Shown here piece after piece: positions 29,265 through 39,700 of a stretch of 64,000 nt of DNA. Position numbers and translations under genes: made by a program. This DNA comes from Bog-756 sp963777665 (GTDB lineage Bacteria; Actinomycetota; Acidimicrobiia; Acidimicrobiales; RAAP-2): contig CAVZRJ010000003.1 in assembly GCA_963777665.1 (NCBI GenBank), positions 558,001 through 622,000 on the forward strand, written 5' to 3'. The number at the start of each line of letters is the position of its first letter. Within the stretch, counting starts at the first letter, position 1. The notes under the pieces were generated by a model. That model did not search any database and was not told the origin of the DNA. It worked only from the letters and a program-made list of their open reading frames with translations.

Positions 29265-29866
29265 GGTGCGCTCGCAGCCCACAGGTCGGTCACCGAGTGG
29301 CCGAGCCGTGAGAGCAGGCTTCGGAAGACGGGAAGGGAGAGGCCGATCACGTTGCTCGGGTCGCCTTCGATCCCGTCGATGAACGGCGCCGAACGGCCGT
29401 CCAGGGTGAAGGCCCCGGCCACCTCCAACGCCTCGGGGGTGGCGAGATAGGCGTCGAGCTCGGCATCGGTGGTGGTCGCGAAGTGGACCGTCGTGCTGGC
29501 CACCGCCGTGGCCTGTGTGCCGGTCAGCTCGTCGATGAGGCAGTGACCGGTGTGCAAGGTGCCCGACCGACCGCGCATCGACTCGAGCCACGACCTCGCC
29601 TCGCCGACCGACGCCGGCTTGCCGTGGGGACGGCCCTCGAACTCGAGCATCGAGTCGCATCCGATGACCAGGGAGCGACCCGCTGAGTCGGCGACAGCCG
29701 TCGCCTTGGCCGCGGCGATGCGGGTGACCGACCCGGCCGTGTCGGCCGGATCGAGGTCGTCCTCGTCGACGCCGCTGACCACCACCGTGGGGTCGAAGCC
29801 GGCCGCCCGCAGCAGCCGCAGGCGCGCGGTCGAGGCGGAGGCGAGGACCAGGGTGCGTGCCGACAT
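29261..29866 (-). CDS. maf: Maf family nucleotide pyrophosphatase
   Basis: The 201-residue protein opens with LVLASASTARLRLLRAAG, the Maf/YhdE signature (family consensus LASxSPRR), followed by acidic residues in SGVDEDDLDP and AAAKATAV. GCDSMLEFEG and the C-terminal EGDPSNVIGLSLP are typical. It hydrolyses non-canonical or canonical nucleoside triphosphates and is linked to septum inhibition. The start at ATG 29866 follows a -10 hexamer by six bases. It forms an operon with dusB. Confidence 0.9.
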   Translation of the reverse strand: MSARTLVLASASTARLRLLRAAGFDPTVVVSGVDEDDLDPADTAGSVTRIAAAKATAVADSAGRSLVIGCDSMLEFEGRPHGKPASVGEARSWLESMRGRSGTLHTGHCLIDELTGTQATAVASTTVHFATTTDAELDAYLATPEALEVAGAFTLDGRSAPFIDGIEGDPSNVIGLSLPVFRSLLSRLGHSVTDLWAASAP

Positions 29867-29872
29867 GGGCCA

Positions 29873-29878
29873 AGCGTA
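29873..29878 (-). promoter_or_regulatory. -10 hexamer (TACGCT) for maf-dusB
   Basis: On the minus strand TACGCT ends six bases before the maf ATG, indicating a leaderless operon mRNA. Confidence 0.5.
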
Positions 29879-29951
29879 CGGCGCAGGACGACCGGGCCGG
29901 TCCGGCCCGCCGGGGCTGTCCACCGGTGCCGGGATGCGCGATCCTGGTGAC

Positions 29952-30233
29952 ATGACCGACACCGGCACCACCCTGGCTCCGCAGCACACCGATCCCGTGC
30001 CCGACCACGACCACGAACGCATGTCCCATATCGTGCTCGAGGGGTACACCCCCGAGGAGGGTGACTTCGTCGCGACCGGCCCGTCGGTGGTCGAGGGGAT
30101 GGTCAACGGCACGGCGGTCAGGGCCCTCTGCGGCAAGATCTGGGTGCCGGGGCGCAACCCCCAGCGCTTCCCGCTCTGCCCGACCTGCAGGGAGATCGCC
30201 GAGGCCCGTGGCTGGACGGTCCCGGCCGGCTGA
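29952..30233 (+). CDS. DUF3039 domain protein
   Basis: This 93-residue protein belongs to an actinobacterial conserved family. The last half has VRALCGKIWVPGRNPQRFPL followed by CPTC, so the cysteines of CGK and CPTC could bind a metal. The N-terminus is His/Asp-rich. The function is unknown. It diverges from maf; a weak GATCCT hexamer ends six bases before the ATG. Confidence 0.8.
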   Translation: MTDTGTTLAPQHTDPVPDHDHERMSHIVLEGYTPEEGDFVATGPSVVEGMVNGTAVRALCGKIWVPGRNPQRFPLCPTCREIAEARGWTVPAG

Positions 30234-30278
30234 CCCGCGGACCGATCGGACTGCCCGGACCGCAGCCTGCGCCCGTCG

Positions 30279-30284
30279 TAGAGT
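30279..30284 (+). promoter_or_regulatory. -10 hexamer (TAGAGT) for the DinB-like gene
   Basis: TAGAGT ends eight bases before ATG 30293, giving a leaderless or nearly leaderless mRNA. Confidence 0.45.
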
Positions 30285-30292
30285 CGTCCGGG

Positions 30293-30769
30293 ATGCCCGA
30301 TCAGAAACCGCCGCGCACCGTCGGCGGCGAACGCACCGTCCTCCGTGCGCTCCTCCAGTACCAGCGCGAGTCGGTCGTGCGCACGGTGGCCGGGGTGGAC
30401 GAGGTCGCGGCCCGCACCGAGCTGGTGGGGAGCGGCACCAGCCTGCTGTGGCTGGTCCGTCACCTGACCGGGGCCGAGTCCCTCTGGGTCCTCCACCGGT
30501 TCGCGGGCGGGCCGGTCGGGGAACAGCTGTCGGCCGTCGGGTCCGAGCTCGCGCTGGCCGACGCGGTCGACGCCTACCGGGCGGTGTGGGGACGTGTCGA
30601 CGACGTGGTGGACGCCGCGCCGGACCTCGAGGCCTTCTGCGCCGACACCGGGACCGAGTCGCCGGTCACCCTCCGGTGGGTGCTCATGCACCTGCTCGAG
30701 GAGACGGCCCGCCATGCGGGCCATGCGGACATCCTGCGCGAGCTCATCGACGGTCAGACCGGGCGGTAG
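30293..30769 (+). CDS. DinB-like / DUF664 family protein
   Basis: The 158-residue protein is a four-helix-bundle DinB-like protein of the DUF664 type: LWLVRHLTGAESLWVLHRF carries the first conserved histidine, and LMHLLEETARHAGHADILRE carries the later His-x3-His group that binds metal. Such proteins are often thiol-dependent S-transferases (bacillithiol or mycothiol), but the substrate is unknown. The 3' end overlaps bsaP on the other strand by 26 bases. Confidence 0.82.
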   Translation: MPDQKPPRTVGGERTVLRALLQYQRESVVRTVAGVDEVAARTELVGSGTSLLWLVRHLTGAESLWVLHRFAGGPVGEQLSAVGSELALADAVDAYRAVWGRVDDVVDAAPDLEAFCADTGTESPVTLRWVLMHLLEETARHAGHADILRELIDGQTGR

Positions 30770-30944
30770 TCCCCGGGACGGCGACCTCACCGTGGTCCCG
30801 GCACCGGGCCCGGTAGGCGCGGGGTGTGACCTCGACCGTGAGCCGGCGCCCGCAGGAGGCACAGAAGCGGGGCGGGTCGAGCGGTCTGGTGCAGCCGTCG
30901 CAGCTCAGCGAACCGCACCCGGTGCAGTGGGAGGGATCGGCCAC
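30744..30944 (-). CDS. bsaP: biotin synthase auxiliary protein
   Basis: The 66-residue Cys-rich protein has CTGCGSLSCDGC, then DPPRFCASCGRRL, and RARCRDHG. This spacing and the position directly after bioB match BsaP, the small actinobacterial protein that supports biotin synthase by supplying or repairing its iron-sulfur cluster. The GTG start at 30944 lies 14 bases after the bioB stop. The 3' end overlaps the convergent DinB-like gene. Confidence 0.8.
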   Translation of the reverse strand: MADPSHCTGCGSLSCDGCTRPLDPPRFCASCGRRLTVEVTPRAYRARCRDHGEVAVPGTTARSDRR

Positions 30945-30958
30945 GGTCCCGGTGTGGC

Positions 30959-32056
30959 TCAGAGGACGCCGGTGAGCGCGCCGACCGGCATGCGCAGGTC
31001 GGAGAGCATCTGGAGGTCCTCCTCGGGCGAGCGGCCGAGCGTCGTGAGGTAGTTGCCCACGATGAGGGCGTTGATGCCGGAGGTCATGCCCATCGACTGC
31101 AGTTCGCGCAGGGTGACCTCCCGGCCGCCCGCGTAGCGGAGGATGACACCGGGCAGCCCGAGCCGGAAGAGGGCGATCCAGCGGATGGCATCCCAGGCCG
31201 CCACCGGACGGGCGTCCCCGAGCGGCGTGCCCGGACGCGGGTTGAGGAAGTTGAGCGGCACTTCGGTCGGATCGAGCCCCTGGAGCTCGACGATGAGCTC
31301 GACGCGCTGCTCGTCCGTCTCGCCCATGCCGATGAGGGCGCCGCAGCACAGCTCCATCCCGTGGTCGCGCACCAGCCGGCAGGTGGCCTCGCGTTCCTCC
31401 CAGGTGTGGGTGGTGACCACGTTCGGGAAGAACGACCGTGACGTCTCGAGGTTGTGGTTGTAGCGGTGCACGCCCCCGGCAGCGAAGCGACGGGCCTGCT
31501 CGTCGGTCAGCAGTCCCGCGCTGACGGCGACGTTGAGGCCGGTGCGCTCCTGCACGAGCGGCACCAGCTCGAGGATGCGCTGCATGGTGCGCTCGTCCGG
31601 GCCGCGCACCGCCAGCACGATGCAGAACTCGGAGGCGCCGGCCGCCCTCGTCTCCTCGGCGGCCCGCAGCACTTCGTCGGGGTCGAGGAAGGGGGTGGCC
31701 TGGACCGGGCGTCGAGAACCGGGACGACTGCGAGCAGAAGTGGCAGTCCTCGGGGCAGCCCCCGGTCTTGGCCGAGAGGATGCCCTCGACCTCGACGTCC
31801 GGACCGCACCAGGCCAGGCGGACCTGGTGGGCGAGGGCGGCCATCGAGGTGACCGAATGGTCGGGCAGGGCGGCCAGGCCCGCAAGCTCCTGGCCGCTGA
31901 GCAGGCGGCGTTCGTCGAGCAGGGCGGTCTCGGCCGCCCGTAGGCGCGCCCGGACCGTCGCCGGGTCCAGGTCGGGCGGTCTGGACGCGGCCCGCCGGGG
32001 GGGTGGGACAGGCGACCGCGGTGGATCGGTCGGAGAAGGCGGGCATCGCCGGGCAT
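30959..32056 (-). CDS. bioB: biotin synthase, frame disrupted near 31720 and near 31985
   Basis: This radical-SAM enzyme inserts sulfur into dethiobiotin. The middle frame includes EVEGILSAKTGGCPEDCHFC, whose CxxxCxxC cysteines bind the 4Fe-4S cluster. Near 31720 the frame changes and continues with ATPFLDPDEVLRAAEETRAAG and YNHNLETSRSFFPNVV to the stop at 30959-30961, with the Arg in LNFLNPRPGTPLG. The N-terminus also seems to cross a frame change near a C7 run at about 31985. A -10-like TACCGT (32063-32068) lies six bases before ATG 32056, so the start is 32056 or 32046. bsaP follows. All motifs are present; the frame changes look like reading errors. Confidence 0.85.
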   Translation of the reverse strand: MPGDARLLRPIHRGRLSHPPGGPRPDRPTWTRRRSGRAYGRPRPPCSTNAACSAARSLRAWPPCPTIRSPRWPPSPTRSAWPGAVRTSRSRASSRPRPGAAPRTATSARSRPGSRRPVQATPFLDPDEVLRAAEETRAAGASEFCIVLAVRGPDERTMQRILELVPLVQERTGLNVAVSAGLLTDEQARRFAAGGVHRYNHNLETSRSFFPNVVTTHTWEEREATCRLVRDHGMELCCGALIGMGETDEQRVELIVELQGLDPTEVPLNFLNPRPGTPLGDARPVAAWDAIRWIALFRLGLPGVILRYAGGREVTLRELQSMGMTSGINALIVGNYLTTLGRSPEEDLQMLSDLRMPVGALTGVL

Positions 32057-32062
32057 GCCGAA

Positions 32063-32068
32063 ACGGTA
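32063..32068 (-). promoter_or_regulatory. -10 hexamer (TACCGT) for bioB-bsaP
   Basis: On the minus strand TACCGT ends six bases before ATG 32056, helping to choose the bioB start. Confidence 0.4.
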
Positions 32069-32111
32069 CCCGTCCCCGCCGACCCTCACGACACGGCAGG
32101 AGGCGCGGTGC

Positions 32112-32957
32112 TCAGCTGCCGGGGGCCGGGTCGCCGAAGACCGGGGGTCGCTTCTCGCGCAGCGCGGCCACCCCCTCGCGGTAGTCCGGGCCGGCCATCA
32201 TGGGGCTCGAGCAGGGCCTCGGCCGCCCGGACCGACTCGGCCGCGGTCAGGTGGAACGCCTCGTAGACCTGCCGCTTCGACGCGGCAAGCGAGGCCGGGG
32301 AGACGGTGGTGGCGAGCATCCGGGCGTACCCGGTCACGTGGTCGAGGAGTTGGTCGGGCCGCGACCACCGCCGTCACCAGTCCGAGTGCCTGGGCCTCGT
32401 CGGCGTCGAAGGTCCGGCTCGACAGGATGAGGTCGAGGGCCTGGGGCAGCCCGATGAGCTTGGGCAGCAGCCAGGCCAGACCGAACGCGCAGGGCAGGCC
32501 GAGCTTCCCGTGCGCCGTGGTGAACTTGGCCCCGCTGGCGGCAAAGCGAAGGTCGCAGTAGCAGGCCAGGGCGAAGCCGATGCCGGCCACCGGACCGTTG
32601 ATCGCGGCCAGCACCGGCTTGGGGATGCCGAAGTGGTAGGCCAGCTCGGCGTCGAATTCGGGGCGCACCCCCTGGCCCGGCGTGGCCAGGTCGTCCGGGG
32701 CACCCGAGTCATAGGCCCCGCGTTCGGCGTGGCCGGCCAGGTCGTCCGACTCGGCGCCGGCGCAGAACCCCCGTCCGCTCCCGGTGACCACGATCACCCG
32801 CACCGCCGGGTCGTCGGCAGCGGTCTGCAGGAGCACCCGGTACTCGGCGTTCATCCGCGCCGTCCACGCGTTGAGCCGTTCCGGGCGATGGAGGGTGATG
32901 GTGGCGACCGCTCCGTCCACCCCGTAGCGGGTCGCCTCGAGATCGGAGCGGCGTCAT
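32112..32957 (-). CDS. enoyl-CoA hydratase/isomerase, frame disrupted at two or three points
   Basis: Fragments in different frames together make one crotonase-family protein of about 280 residues. In order: MTPL... from ATG 32957, then DLEATRYGVDGAVATITLHR after a change near 32940, the oxyanion-hole motif in GSGRGFCAGAESDDL and INGPVAGIGFALAC, then ASLAASKRQVYEAF after a change near 32355, and finally AGPDYREGVAALREKRPP after a change near 32205. The ATG has GAGGGAA upstream and follows ahcY by 47 bases. The substrate is unknown. Internal conservation argues for reading errors rather than a pseudogene. Confidence 0.75.
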
Positions 32958-33004
32958 GGTCGGCTTCCCTCGCCGGTCGCGGGCCACGGCCGGGCGCGGG
33001 CGAT

Positions 33005-34456
<1,452 letters not shown>

Positions 34457-34556
34457 GGCGGCTCCTTCGCTCTGCCGGCCACGTTCGCAAGCCGGTGTCG
34501 TGCGCCCGAGCCCCATCCGTCGGCCGGGGCCCCGGGGTGGTCGGTGTCGCCGTGAA

Positions 34557-34562
34557 ATGCTA
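34557..34562 (-). promoter_or_regulatory. -10 hexamer (TAGCAT) for ahcY
   Basis: On the minus strand TAGCAT gives a leader of about 95 bases before ATG 34456. The leader is GC-rich, but I see no SAH riboswitch consensus in it. Confidence 0.4.
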
Positions 34563-34702
34563 GCCCACGCCCCTGTCCGGGCCACCCGGTGTGGACACAG
34601 CCACCCACACACCTGCGGTCGGACCGGGATGGTGACCCACGGCCGGCCCTACGGGATCTTCATCGTCGGACGCCTCCGTACCCTGCTCCGGCGACGAGCG
34701 GG

Positions 34703-37510
34703 TCAGGGGACCGTGATGGTGGTGGACAGCGGGAGGTCCGATGACGACTGACCGAGGGCGAGTGTGTAGACGCCGGGAACGGTGGCCGGGGACCCGCCGG
34801 CGGCGGTGGTGAACGCCGTCGCGGGGATCGGAAGGGTGACCTCGGCACTCCGGTGGGCGCCGAGCGTGACCGACCGGAAGGCGACGAGCTGCCCCGGTGG
34901 TTCACCGGCCGACGGCGGGAAGGTGAGATAGGCCTGGGCGACCGTGGTCCCGGCCCGCGAGCCGGTGTCGGTGATCCGGAACGAGGCCGAGTACCCGGTT
35001 CCCGAAGGGGCCACGGTGAGGTCGCCGAGGGCGAAGCTGGTGTACGAGAGCCCGAAGCCGAACGGGAACAACGGTTGGGTACCGGTGGCATGGTCGTACC
35101 GGTAGCCCACGTCGAGCCCCTCCGAGTAGGTCGAGGTGAGACCGGTCCCCGGCCACTGGGCCGGCGTGTTGATCGCGGCGGTGGCATCCGAGGTCGGGAA
35201 CGTGACCGGAAGGTGTCCGGACGGATCGACGTCCCCGAAGAGCAGGCGGGCAACCGCCGCGCCGTCCTGCTCGCCCGGATACCAGTCCTCGAGCACGCCG
35301 GCTACCTGGTGGAGCCACGGCATCAGCACCGGGCCCCCGGTGTTGAGCACGACCACCGTGCGCGGGTTGGCGGCGGCCACCGCCGCGATGAGCGCGTTCT
35401 GGTCGCCCGGCAGCGCGAGCGAGGGCTTGTCGAAGGCCTCGGAGGTGTAGTCCCCGACGAACACGACTGCGACCTGGGACCGGTGCGCGAGGGCGGCGGC
35501 CTGGGCGATGCGGTCGCTGACGAAGGCCCAGCCCAGGGTCAGCGTGCTCGGCACGAATGCCGTCTCACCGGAAGGAGTGAGCTGGTTGACCGGCTCCCAG
35601 GACAGGGCCACCCGGTACGGGTGGCCGGCGACCAGTGGCACGGTCTGGGACCACAGGCCACGGGCGTGGCTGAGCATGTCGGAGACGGCGGTCTGTCCGT
35701 CGAGCGTGAGGCTGGCCGCACCCGAGCCCTGGAGGGAGAAGGTGTAGAGGCCGGACCGGGGCGGAGTGAGCGTTCCCGTCCACTGGGCGCTGACATCCGA
35801 CCAGCCTGAGGGCAGCACCACGCTGGAGCGGTTGTCCGGGGCCCCGGCCCTCCTCCGCCGGGCCTGCGAGAGGAGGGGGAGCAGCATCCGGCGCTGGTCC
35901 GACGCGAGCGCCGTGGCCCCTCCGGGCAGGAGGGCTCCGGTCGGGGGAGGCGAGACCACCGAGGTGTCGACGGTGGGCTCGACCGTCCCGACGGTCCGGG
36001 GACCCGTGTCCGGGTCGGTCTGGGTGAGGGTGAGTGTGAGGCCGTGGCCGACACCCGAATCGGGCGTCAGGTACGCGGACGGGACCGGCGGCAACGGGGC
36101 GGTGGTGCTCCCGCCGCCGGCGGCCCGGATGGACACCGAGGTCCCGGCGCGACTCCGGAGTGCCTGCAGGGGCGACGAGACGAACGGGGCGATCACCTGG
36201 GAGCTGCCGTGCCCGGTGGTCACGGGGGAAGCGGCCGCGTCGGCCCCGATCACGGCGATCGAACGGGTGCCCTGCGTGCTCAGGGGAAGGACGCCTCCTG
36301 CGTTCTTGAGCAACACCGCCGACCGCTCGGCCGCCTTCAGGGCGAAGGCCGCATGCTGGCGTGTGTCGACCGGGGACCCCGGTGTGCCGGTGGTTCGGCG
36401 GCCCACCAGTCCGTAGGAGAACATCTGGGCGAGGACGCGGGTGACCGCGCTGTGGACCAGCGCTGCGGGTAGACGTCCTTCGCTGGACAGCTGGGCAAGG
36501 GAGGCCACGCTGGACGGCTTGATCAGGTCGGTGCCGGCTGCCAGGGCCGCCACCGGGTCATGGACGGCGCCGAGGTCGGACCGCACGAACCCGGTGAACC
36601 CCCACTGGCTGAGGACCTGGGACAGCGCGGGGTCCTGGCACTGGTAGGTGCCGTTCCACTGGGGGTAGGCGCACATCAGCGATGCAACGTGTCCCTGTGT
36701 GACGGCCGCCTCGAACGGGGGCAGATAGATCTCGTCGAGCACCCGGGGCGAGAGCGCATCGTCGAGCTCCAGGCGGTCGGTCTCCTGGGAGTACACGGCG
36801 AAGTGCTTGGCCTGGGCCATCACCCCGGTGGCCTGGATACCCTGGATGTCGGCGACACCGATGGCCGACACGAGGAGCGGGTCCTCGCCGTACCCCTCGT
36901 AGGCCCGGCCGTTCTCGGGGACGCGGAGGACGTTGAGGTTCGGGCCCTGGACCACGTCGATGCCCTGCCCGGCCGCCTCCTCACCCTGCACCTGGCCGTA
37001 CCCGCGCGCCAGCGACGGATCGAAGGTTGCCGCGATGCCCAACGGGGACGGCAGCTGGGTCACGTGGGTCGCTCCGAAGGCCAGGCCCTGGGGCCCGTCC
37101 TGCAGGGTGAGCGACGGGATGCACAGCCGCGGCACACCGGCATTGGCGTTCTCGTACGGGCCAACCTGCTGGAGCACGATCTCGCCGAGCTTCTCCGTCA
37201 GGTTCATCCTCGACACGACGAGCGAGGCCAGGGCGGCGGGAGCCTCATGGCGGTCGAGGGCCGACTCGAGCCACGGACACCGGGAGACGTCGGTCGTGAG
37301 GGTGATCGGGCGGTGGACCGGGCGTGCGGCCGCGGAGGCGGTGCTCGGAGCCGTGTCGGTGGGGTTACTCGACGGTTGGGGTCCGGGTGTGGCGCCCACG
37401 ACGACCGCGGACAGGACGAGGACGATCCCGACCGCCAGCACACCGCCGAGTCGCAAGGAGCGAGCGCGGTGCCGTCGGGTCGGCGGGAGGTGGTGCGCGG
37501 GATGGTCCAC
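34703..37510 (-). CDS. exported glycoside hydrolase family 3 beta-glucosidase-like enzyme with PA14 insert
   Basis: This 935-residue protein has one N-terminal hydrophobic helix (residues 20-45), which is a signal anchor or uncleaved signal. The GH3 TIM-barrel part begins about residue 95 with MNLTEKLGEIVLQQVG, then SLTLQDGPQGLAFG and AKHFAVYSQET. The nucleophile segment reads VRSDLGAVHD, where the usual tryptophan after SD is replaced by leucine. A PA14 domain (APPRSGLYTFSLQG-like) sits at about 575-660, followed by the alpha/beta and Fn3-like C-terminal parts. It probably hydrolyses plant- or microbe-derived glycosides outside the membrane. The start is GTG 37510. Confidence 0.85.
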   Translation of the reverse strand: MDHPAHHLPPTRRHRARSLRLGGVLAVGIVLVLSAVVVGATPGPQPSSNPTDTAPSTASAAARPVHRPITLTTDVSRCPWLESALDRHEAPAALASLVVSRMNLTEKLGEIVLQQVGPYENANAGVPRLCIPSLTLQDGPQGLAFGATHVTQLPSPLGIAATFDPSLARGYGQVQGEEAAGQGIDVVQGPNLNVLRVPENGRAYEGYGEDPLLVSAIGVADIQGIQATGVMAQAKHFAVYSQETDRLELDDALSPRVLDEIYLPPFEAAVTQGHVASLMCAYPQWNGTYQCQDPALSQVLSQWGFTGFVRSDLGAVHDPVAALAAGTDLIKPSSVASLAQLSSEGRLPAALVHSAVTRVLAQMFSYGLVGRRTTGTPGSPVDTRQHAAFALKAAERSAVLLKNAGGVLPLSTQGTRSIAVIGADAAASPVTTGHGSSQVIAPFVSSPLQALRSRAGTSVSIRAAGGGSTTAPLPPVPSAYLTPDSGVGHGLTLTLTQTDPDTGPRTVGTVEPTVDTSVVSPPPTGALLPGGATALASDQRRMLLPLLSQARRRRAGAPDNRSSVVLPSGWSDVSAQWTGTLTPPRSGLYTFSLQGSGAASLTLDGQTAVSDMLSHARGLWSQTVPLVAGHPYRVALSWEPVNQLTPSGETAFVPSTLTLGWAFVSDRIAQAAALAHRSQVAVVFVGDYTSEAFDKPSLALPGDQNALIAAVAAANPRTVVVLNTGGPVLMPWLHQVAGVLEDWYPGEQDGAAVARLLFGDVDPSGHLPVTFPTSDATAAINTPAQWPGTGLTSTYSEGLDVGYRYDHATGTQPLFPFGFGLSYTSFALGDLTVAPSGTGYSASFRITDTGSRAGTTVAQAYLTFPPSAGEPPGQLVAFRSVTLGAHRSAEVTLPIPATAFTTAAGGSPATVPGVYTLALGQSSSDLPLSTTITVP

Positions 37511-37628
37511 GGTCTCGGGTCGTCAACTTACCCAGAGCGTGGTCCGGATCCAGGTCGGGTCTCGCGGCGAGCGAGCCGGTCCTCCGTGATGCAGGGTCAG
37601 CAGGGCGTGACCGGCACCGGCAGTGACG

Positions 37629-38414
37629 TCAGGTCGACCACCGGCGACGCACGTCGACGAACGGCGTGACGCACGGTGGCCCGTCGGCCACCAACAGCTC
37701 GGGAAGGGCGGCCGGGTCCCGGACGACCCGGATGAGCGCGGCTGACCGGGTGCCGTAGTCCTCGGTGTGGACGCACGCGGCGAGGGTGGCGGTGGGCCGG
37801 GTCGGGGGTTCTTCTCCCTCCGACGGCAGTTCGGCGCTCTCCGGAATCGTGTGGTCCACGAGCACCGAGGCCAGGTTCGACCAGAGCGGCGTCCCCCCGG
37901 CGAGGGCGCCCGACACGAGCGAACGGATGCGATCCGCCTTCGGCGAGGGAGCGGCGAGCGGGACGTTCTCCAGCACATGGACTCCGGGTTCCAGGCGGCG
38001 GACCGTGGGTGGTCCGACGCCGGGCACCTCGACGAAGTGGAGGGAGTGGCGATCGCCGACGAGCAGCCATGCCGGGTTGTAGGAACCGGGCTGCACCACC
38101 GAGAGCAGCTCGTCGACACCCGCTTCGGCGCTGCGACTGCCGGCGAGCAGGAGGGGCAGTTCGCCCCGGGTCCGCTTCGTCGGATCCCGACCTCCAGGGG
38201 ACGGGCGGTTGGTGAGACCGGCCACGACCCCGTGCTCGTTGACGGCCAACCACGTCCCGCCGGCGAGCTCGTCACGGCCGCCGAGGATCCGCGGATTGCG
38301 ATCGCGGAGCACGCAGAGCGAGCAGGCCGGTCGATCCATGCGCTCGTCGCGATTCGCCGCGACCAGCAGGGCCCGGTCGGCCTCGGTCTGCCAGGCGAAC
38401 ACGAGGAGGCACAT
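37629..38414 (-). CDS. NRDE family protein (TANGO2-like)
   Basis: The 261-residue protein starts MCLLVFAW and has the family's AANRDER motif at about residues 19-25, then ILGGRDELAGGTWLAVNEHG and GLTNRP, the usual blocks. TANGO2/NRDE proteins are linked to haem trafficking and N-terminal-nucleophile-like folds; the cysteine at position 2 could be the nucleophile. The precise role is unknown. A -10-like TACCCT ends seven bases before the ATG. Confidence 0.85.
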   Translation of the reverse strand: MCLLVFAWQTEADRALLVAANRDERMDRPACSLCVLRDRNPRILGGRDELAGGTWLAVNEHGVVAGLTNRPSPGGRDPTKRTRGELPLLLAGSRSAEAGVDELLSVVQPGSYNPAWLLVGDRHSLHFVEVPGVGPPTVRRLEPGVHVLENVPLAAPSPKADRIRSLVSGALAGGTPLWSNLASVLVDHTIPESAELPSEGEEPPTRPTATLAACVHTEDYGTRSAALIRVVRDPAALPELLVADGPPCVTPFVDVRRRWST

Positions 38415-38421
38415 GCGGGTG

Positions 38422-38427
38422 AGGGTA
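38422..38427 (-). promoter_or_regulatory. -10 hexamer (TACCCT) for the NRDE gene
   Basis: On the minus strand TACCCT ends seven bases before ATG 38414. Confidence 0.45.
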
Positions 38428-38528
38428 GCGGCGTCGACGTCGGTACGGATCGCCGGTCCCGGAGCAGGGCGGTCCGGTGGTCTCGCCAGCTACGGTCGCG
38501 CTTGTAATCAGGGTGTGATCATGCTCAT

Positions 38529-39047
38529 ATGGGCGCCGGAAGGGACGGATTCCGCATGGTGGCATTCCGGGTGGACAAGACGCAGCGACTCGCATTGCTG
38601 CGCGCGGTGAACTTGTTCTCCAGCTGCACGCACCGCGAGCTCACCAGGATCGAGTCGCTCACGACGCTGATCGATGTTCCGGCCGGAACGGTCTTGACCG
38701 AACAGGGAGCTCCCGGCGAGGAGTTCTTCGTCGTCGTCGAGGGAACCGCGACCGTGTCACGCAACGGTCGGACGCTCGCCACCCTTGAGCCCGGTTCGTT
38801 CTTCGGGGAGATGGCGCTCCTCGATGGAGGCGACCGGACCGCCACCGTCGTCGCCGACACCGACATGGGGCTCCTCGTCCTGTCGAGGCGCGAGTTCAAG
38901 TCCCTGCAGTTGACCGTGCCCTCGGTGGCCTTCAAGCTGCTGACCGAGATGGGGGCACGGCTCCGGTCGACGGACGGATTGCTCGACCACCTGGTCGACC
39001 CCCGGCAGAAGACCACCCCCGAGCTCGCCGCCTTCTGGTCCATCTGA
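38529..39047 (+). CDS. cyclic-nucleotide-binding domain protein
   Basis: The 172-residue protein is a single cNMP-binding domain. The phosphate-binding cassette is complete: FFGEMALLDGG followed by DRTATV, with the Arg that contacts the cyclic phosphate. There is no HTH or catalytic domain, so it is a stand-alone sensor or regulator subunit. ATG 38556 (MVAFRVDKTQRL) is an alternative start with nine fewer residues. The partner is unknown; it sits next to the NRDE and sulfotransferase genes but on a different strand. Confidence 0.82.
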   Translation: MGAGRDGFRMVAFRVDKTQRLALLRAVNLFSSCTHRELTRIESLTTLIDVPAGTVLTEQGAPGEEFFVVVEGTATVSRNGRTLATLEPGSFFGEMALLDGGDRTATVVADTDMGLLVLSRREFKSLQLTVPSVAFKLLTEMGARLRSTDGLLDHLVDPRQKTTPELAAFWSI

Positions 39048-39079
39048 TCCACCCGAACCTCTCCCGGTCCGGGGAGAAC

Positions 39080-39700
39080 CTAGGGAAGCGGAGCCAGCCC
39101 GATCATCGCCCGGAAGTCGTCGGTCGTGTTGGTGACCGGGAACGGCTCGCCGGGAACGTCCATGCCGAGTCGATCACAGATGGGGCCCCACCCGTCTGCA
39201 GGCGCCCATTCCAACAGGCGTGAGGGTGCAATCGCCTTGCGCACGGCCGCGTTGTGGCGCTCGTACGCGTCGATCATCGCGGTGGGATCGTCGAGGCGGT
39301 CGCTGAAGCGGTCGTGGAGCAGCGTACGCACGGCCTTCATCCACGGTTCCAATTCGGGCGGCACCTTGTCGAACGACTGGAAGATCGTGTTCGATGCGCT
39401 TCGGTACCACGACTCCGGATCCCGCACCGACAGCAGCACGAGGGCATCGGGGTTGGCGGCCGACAGCTCGGGCCAGAACGAACACCCGGGCCAGTCGACG
39501 AGGGAGACGTAGCCGGCGGGCATGGTCGTCCAGTCGACGGGGCGCCCTTCGATCGCGTCGATCCAGCCCGCCGCCTGCGCCGGATCCCCGAGGATCTCGA
39601 CCATGTGATGACAGGGCCCGCCCAGCAGCTGTTCGAGCGCGATCTTCAACGAGTGGGTACCGGTGCGACCGACACCCGCTCCGACGACCTTGAGTGACAT
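39080..39700 (-). CDS. sulfotransferase family protein
   Basis: The 206-residue protein opens with LKVVGAGVGRTGTHSLKIAL, the PAPS 5'-phosphosulfate loop variant of the family PF17784. LLSVRDPESWYRSASNT carries the second PAPS segment (3' phosphate). The acceptor is unknown; bacterial relatives act on lipids or glycans. The ATG has GGCGGGAG upstream. Its 3' end faces the cNMP-binding gene. Confidence 0.82.
   Translation of the reverse strand: MSLKVVGAGVGRTGTHSLKIALEQLLGGPCHHMVEILGDPAQAAGWIDAIEGRPVDWTTMPAGYVSLVDWPGCSFWPELSAANPDALVLLSVRDPESWYRSASNTIFQSFDKVPPELEPWMKAVRTLLHDRFSDRLDDPTAMIDAYERHNAAVRKAIAPSRLLEWAPADGWGPICDRLGMDVPGEPFPVTNTTDDFRAMIGLAPLP

Noticed and set aside
34457..34560. SAH riboswitch before ahcY
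   Set aside because: The leader is GC-rich but the conserved SAH-riboswitch core is not visible by eye; a covariance-model search would be needed to be certain.
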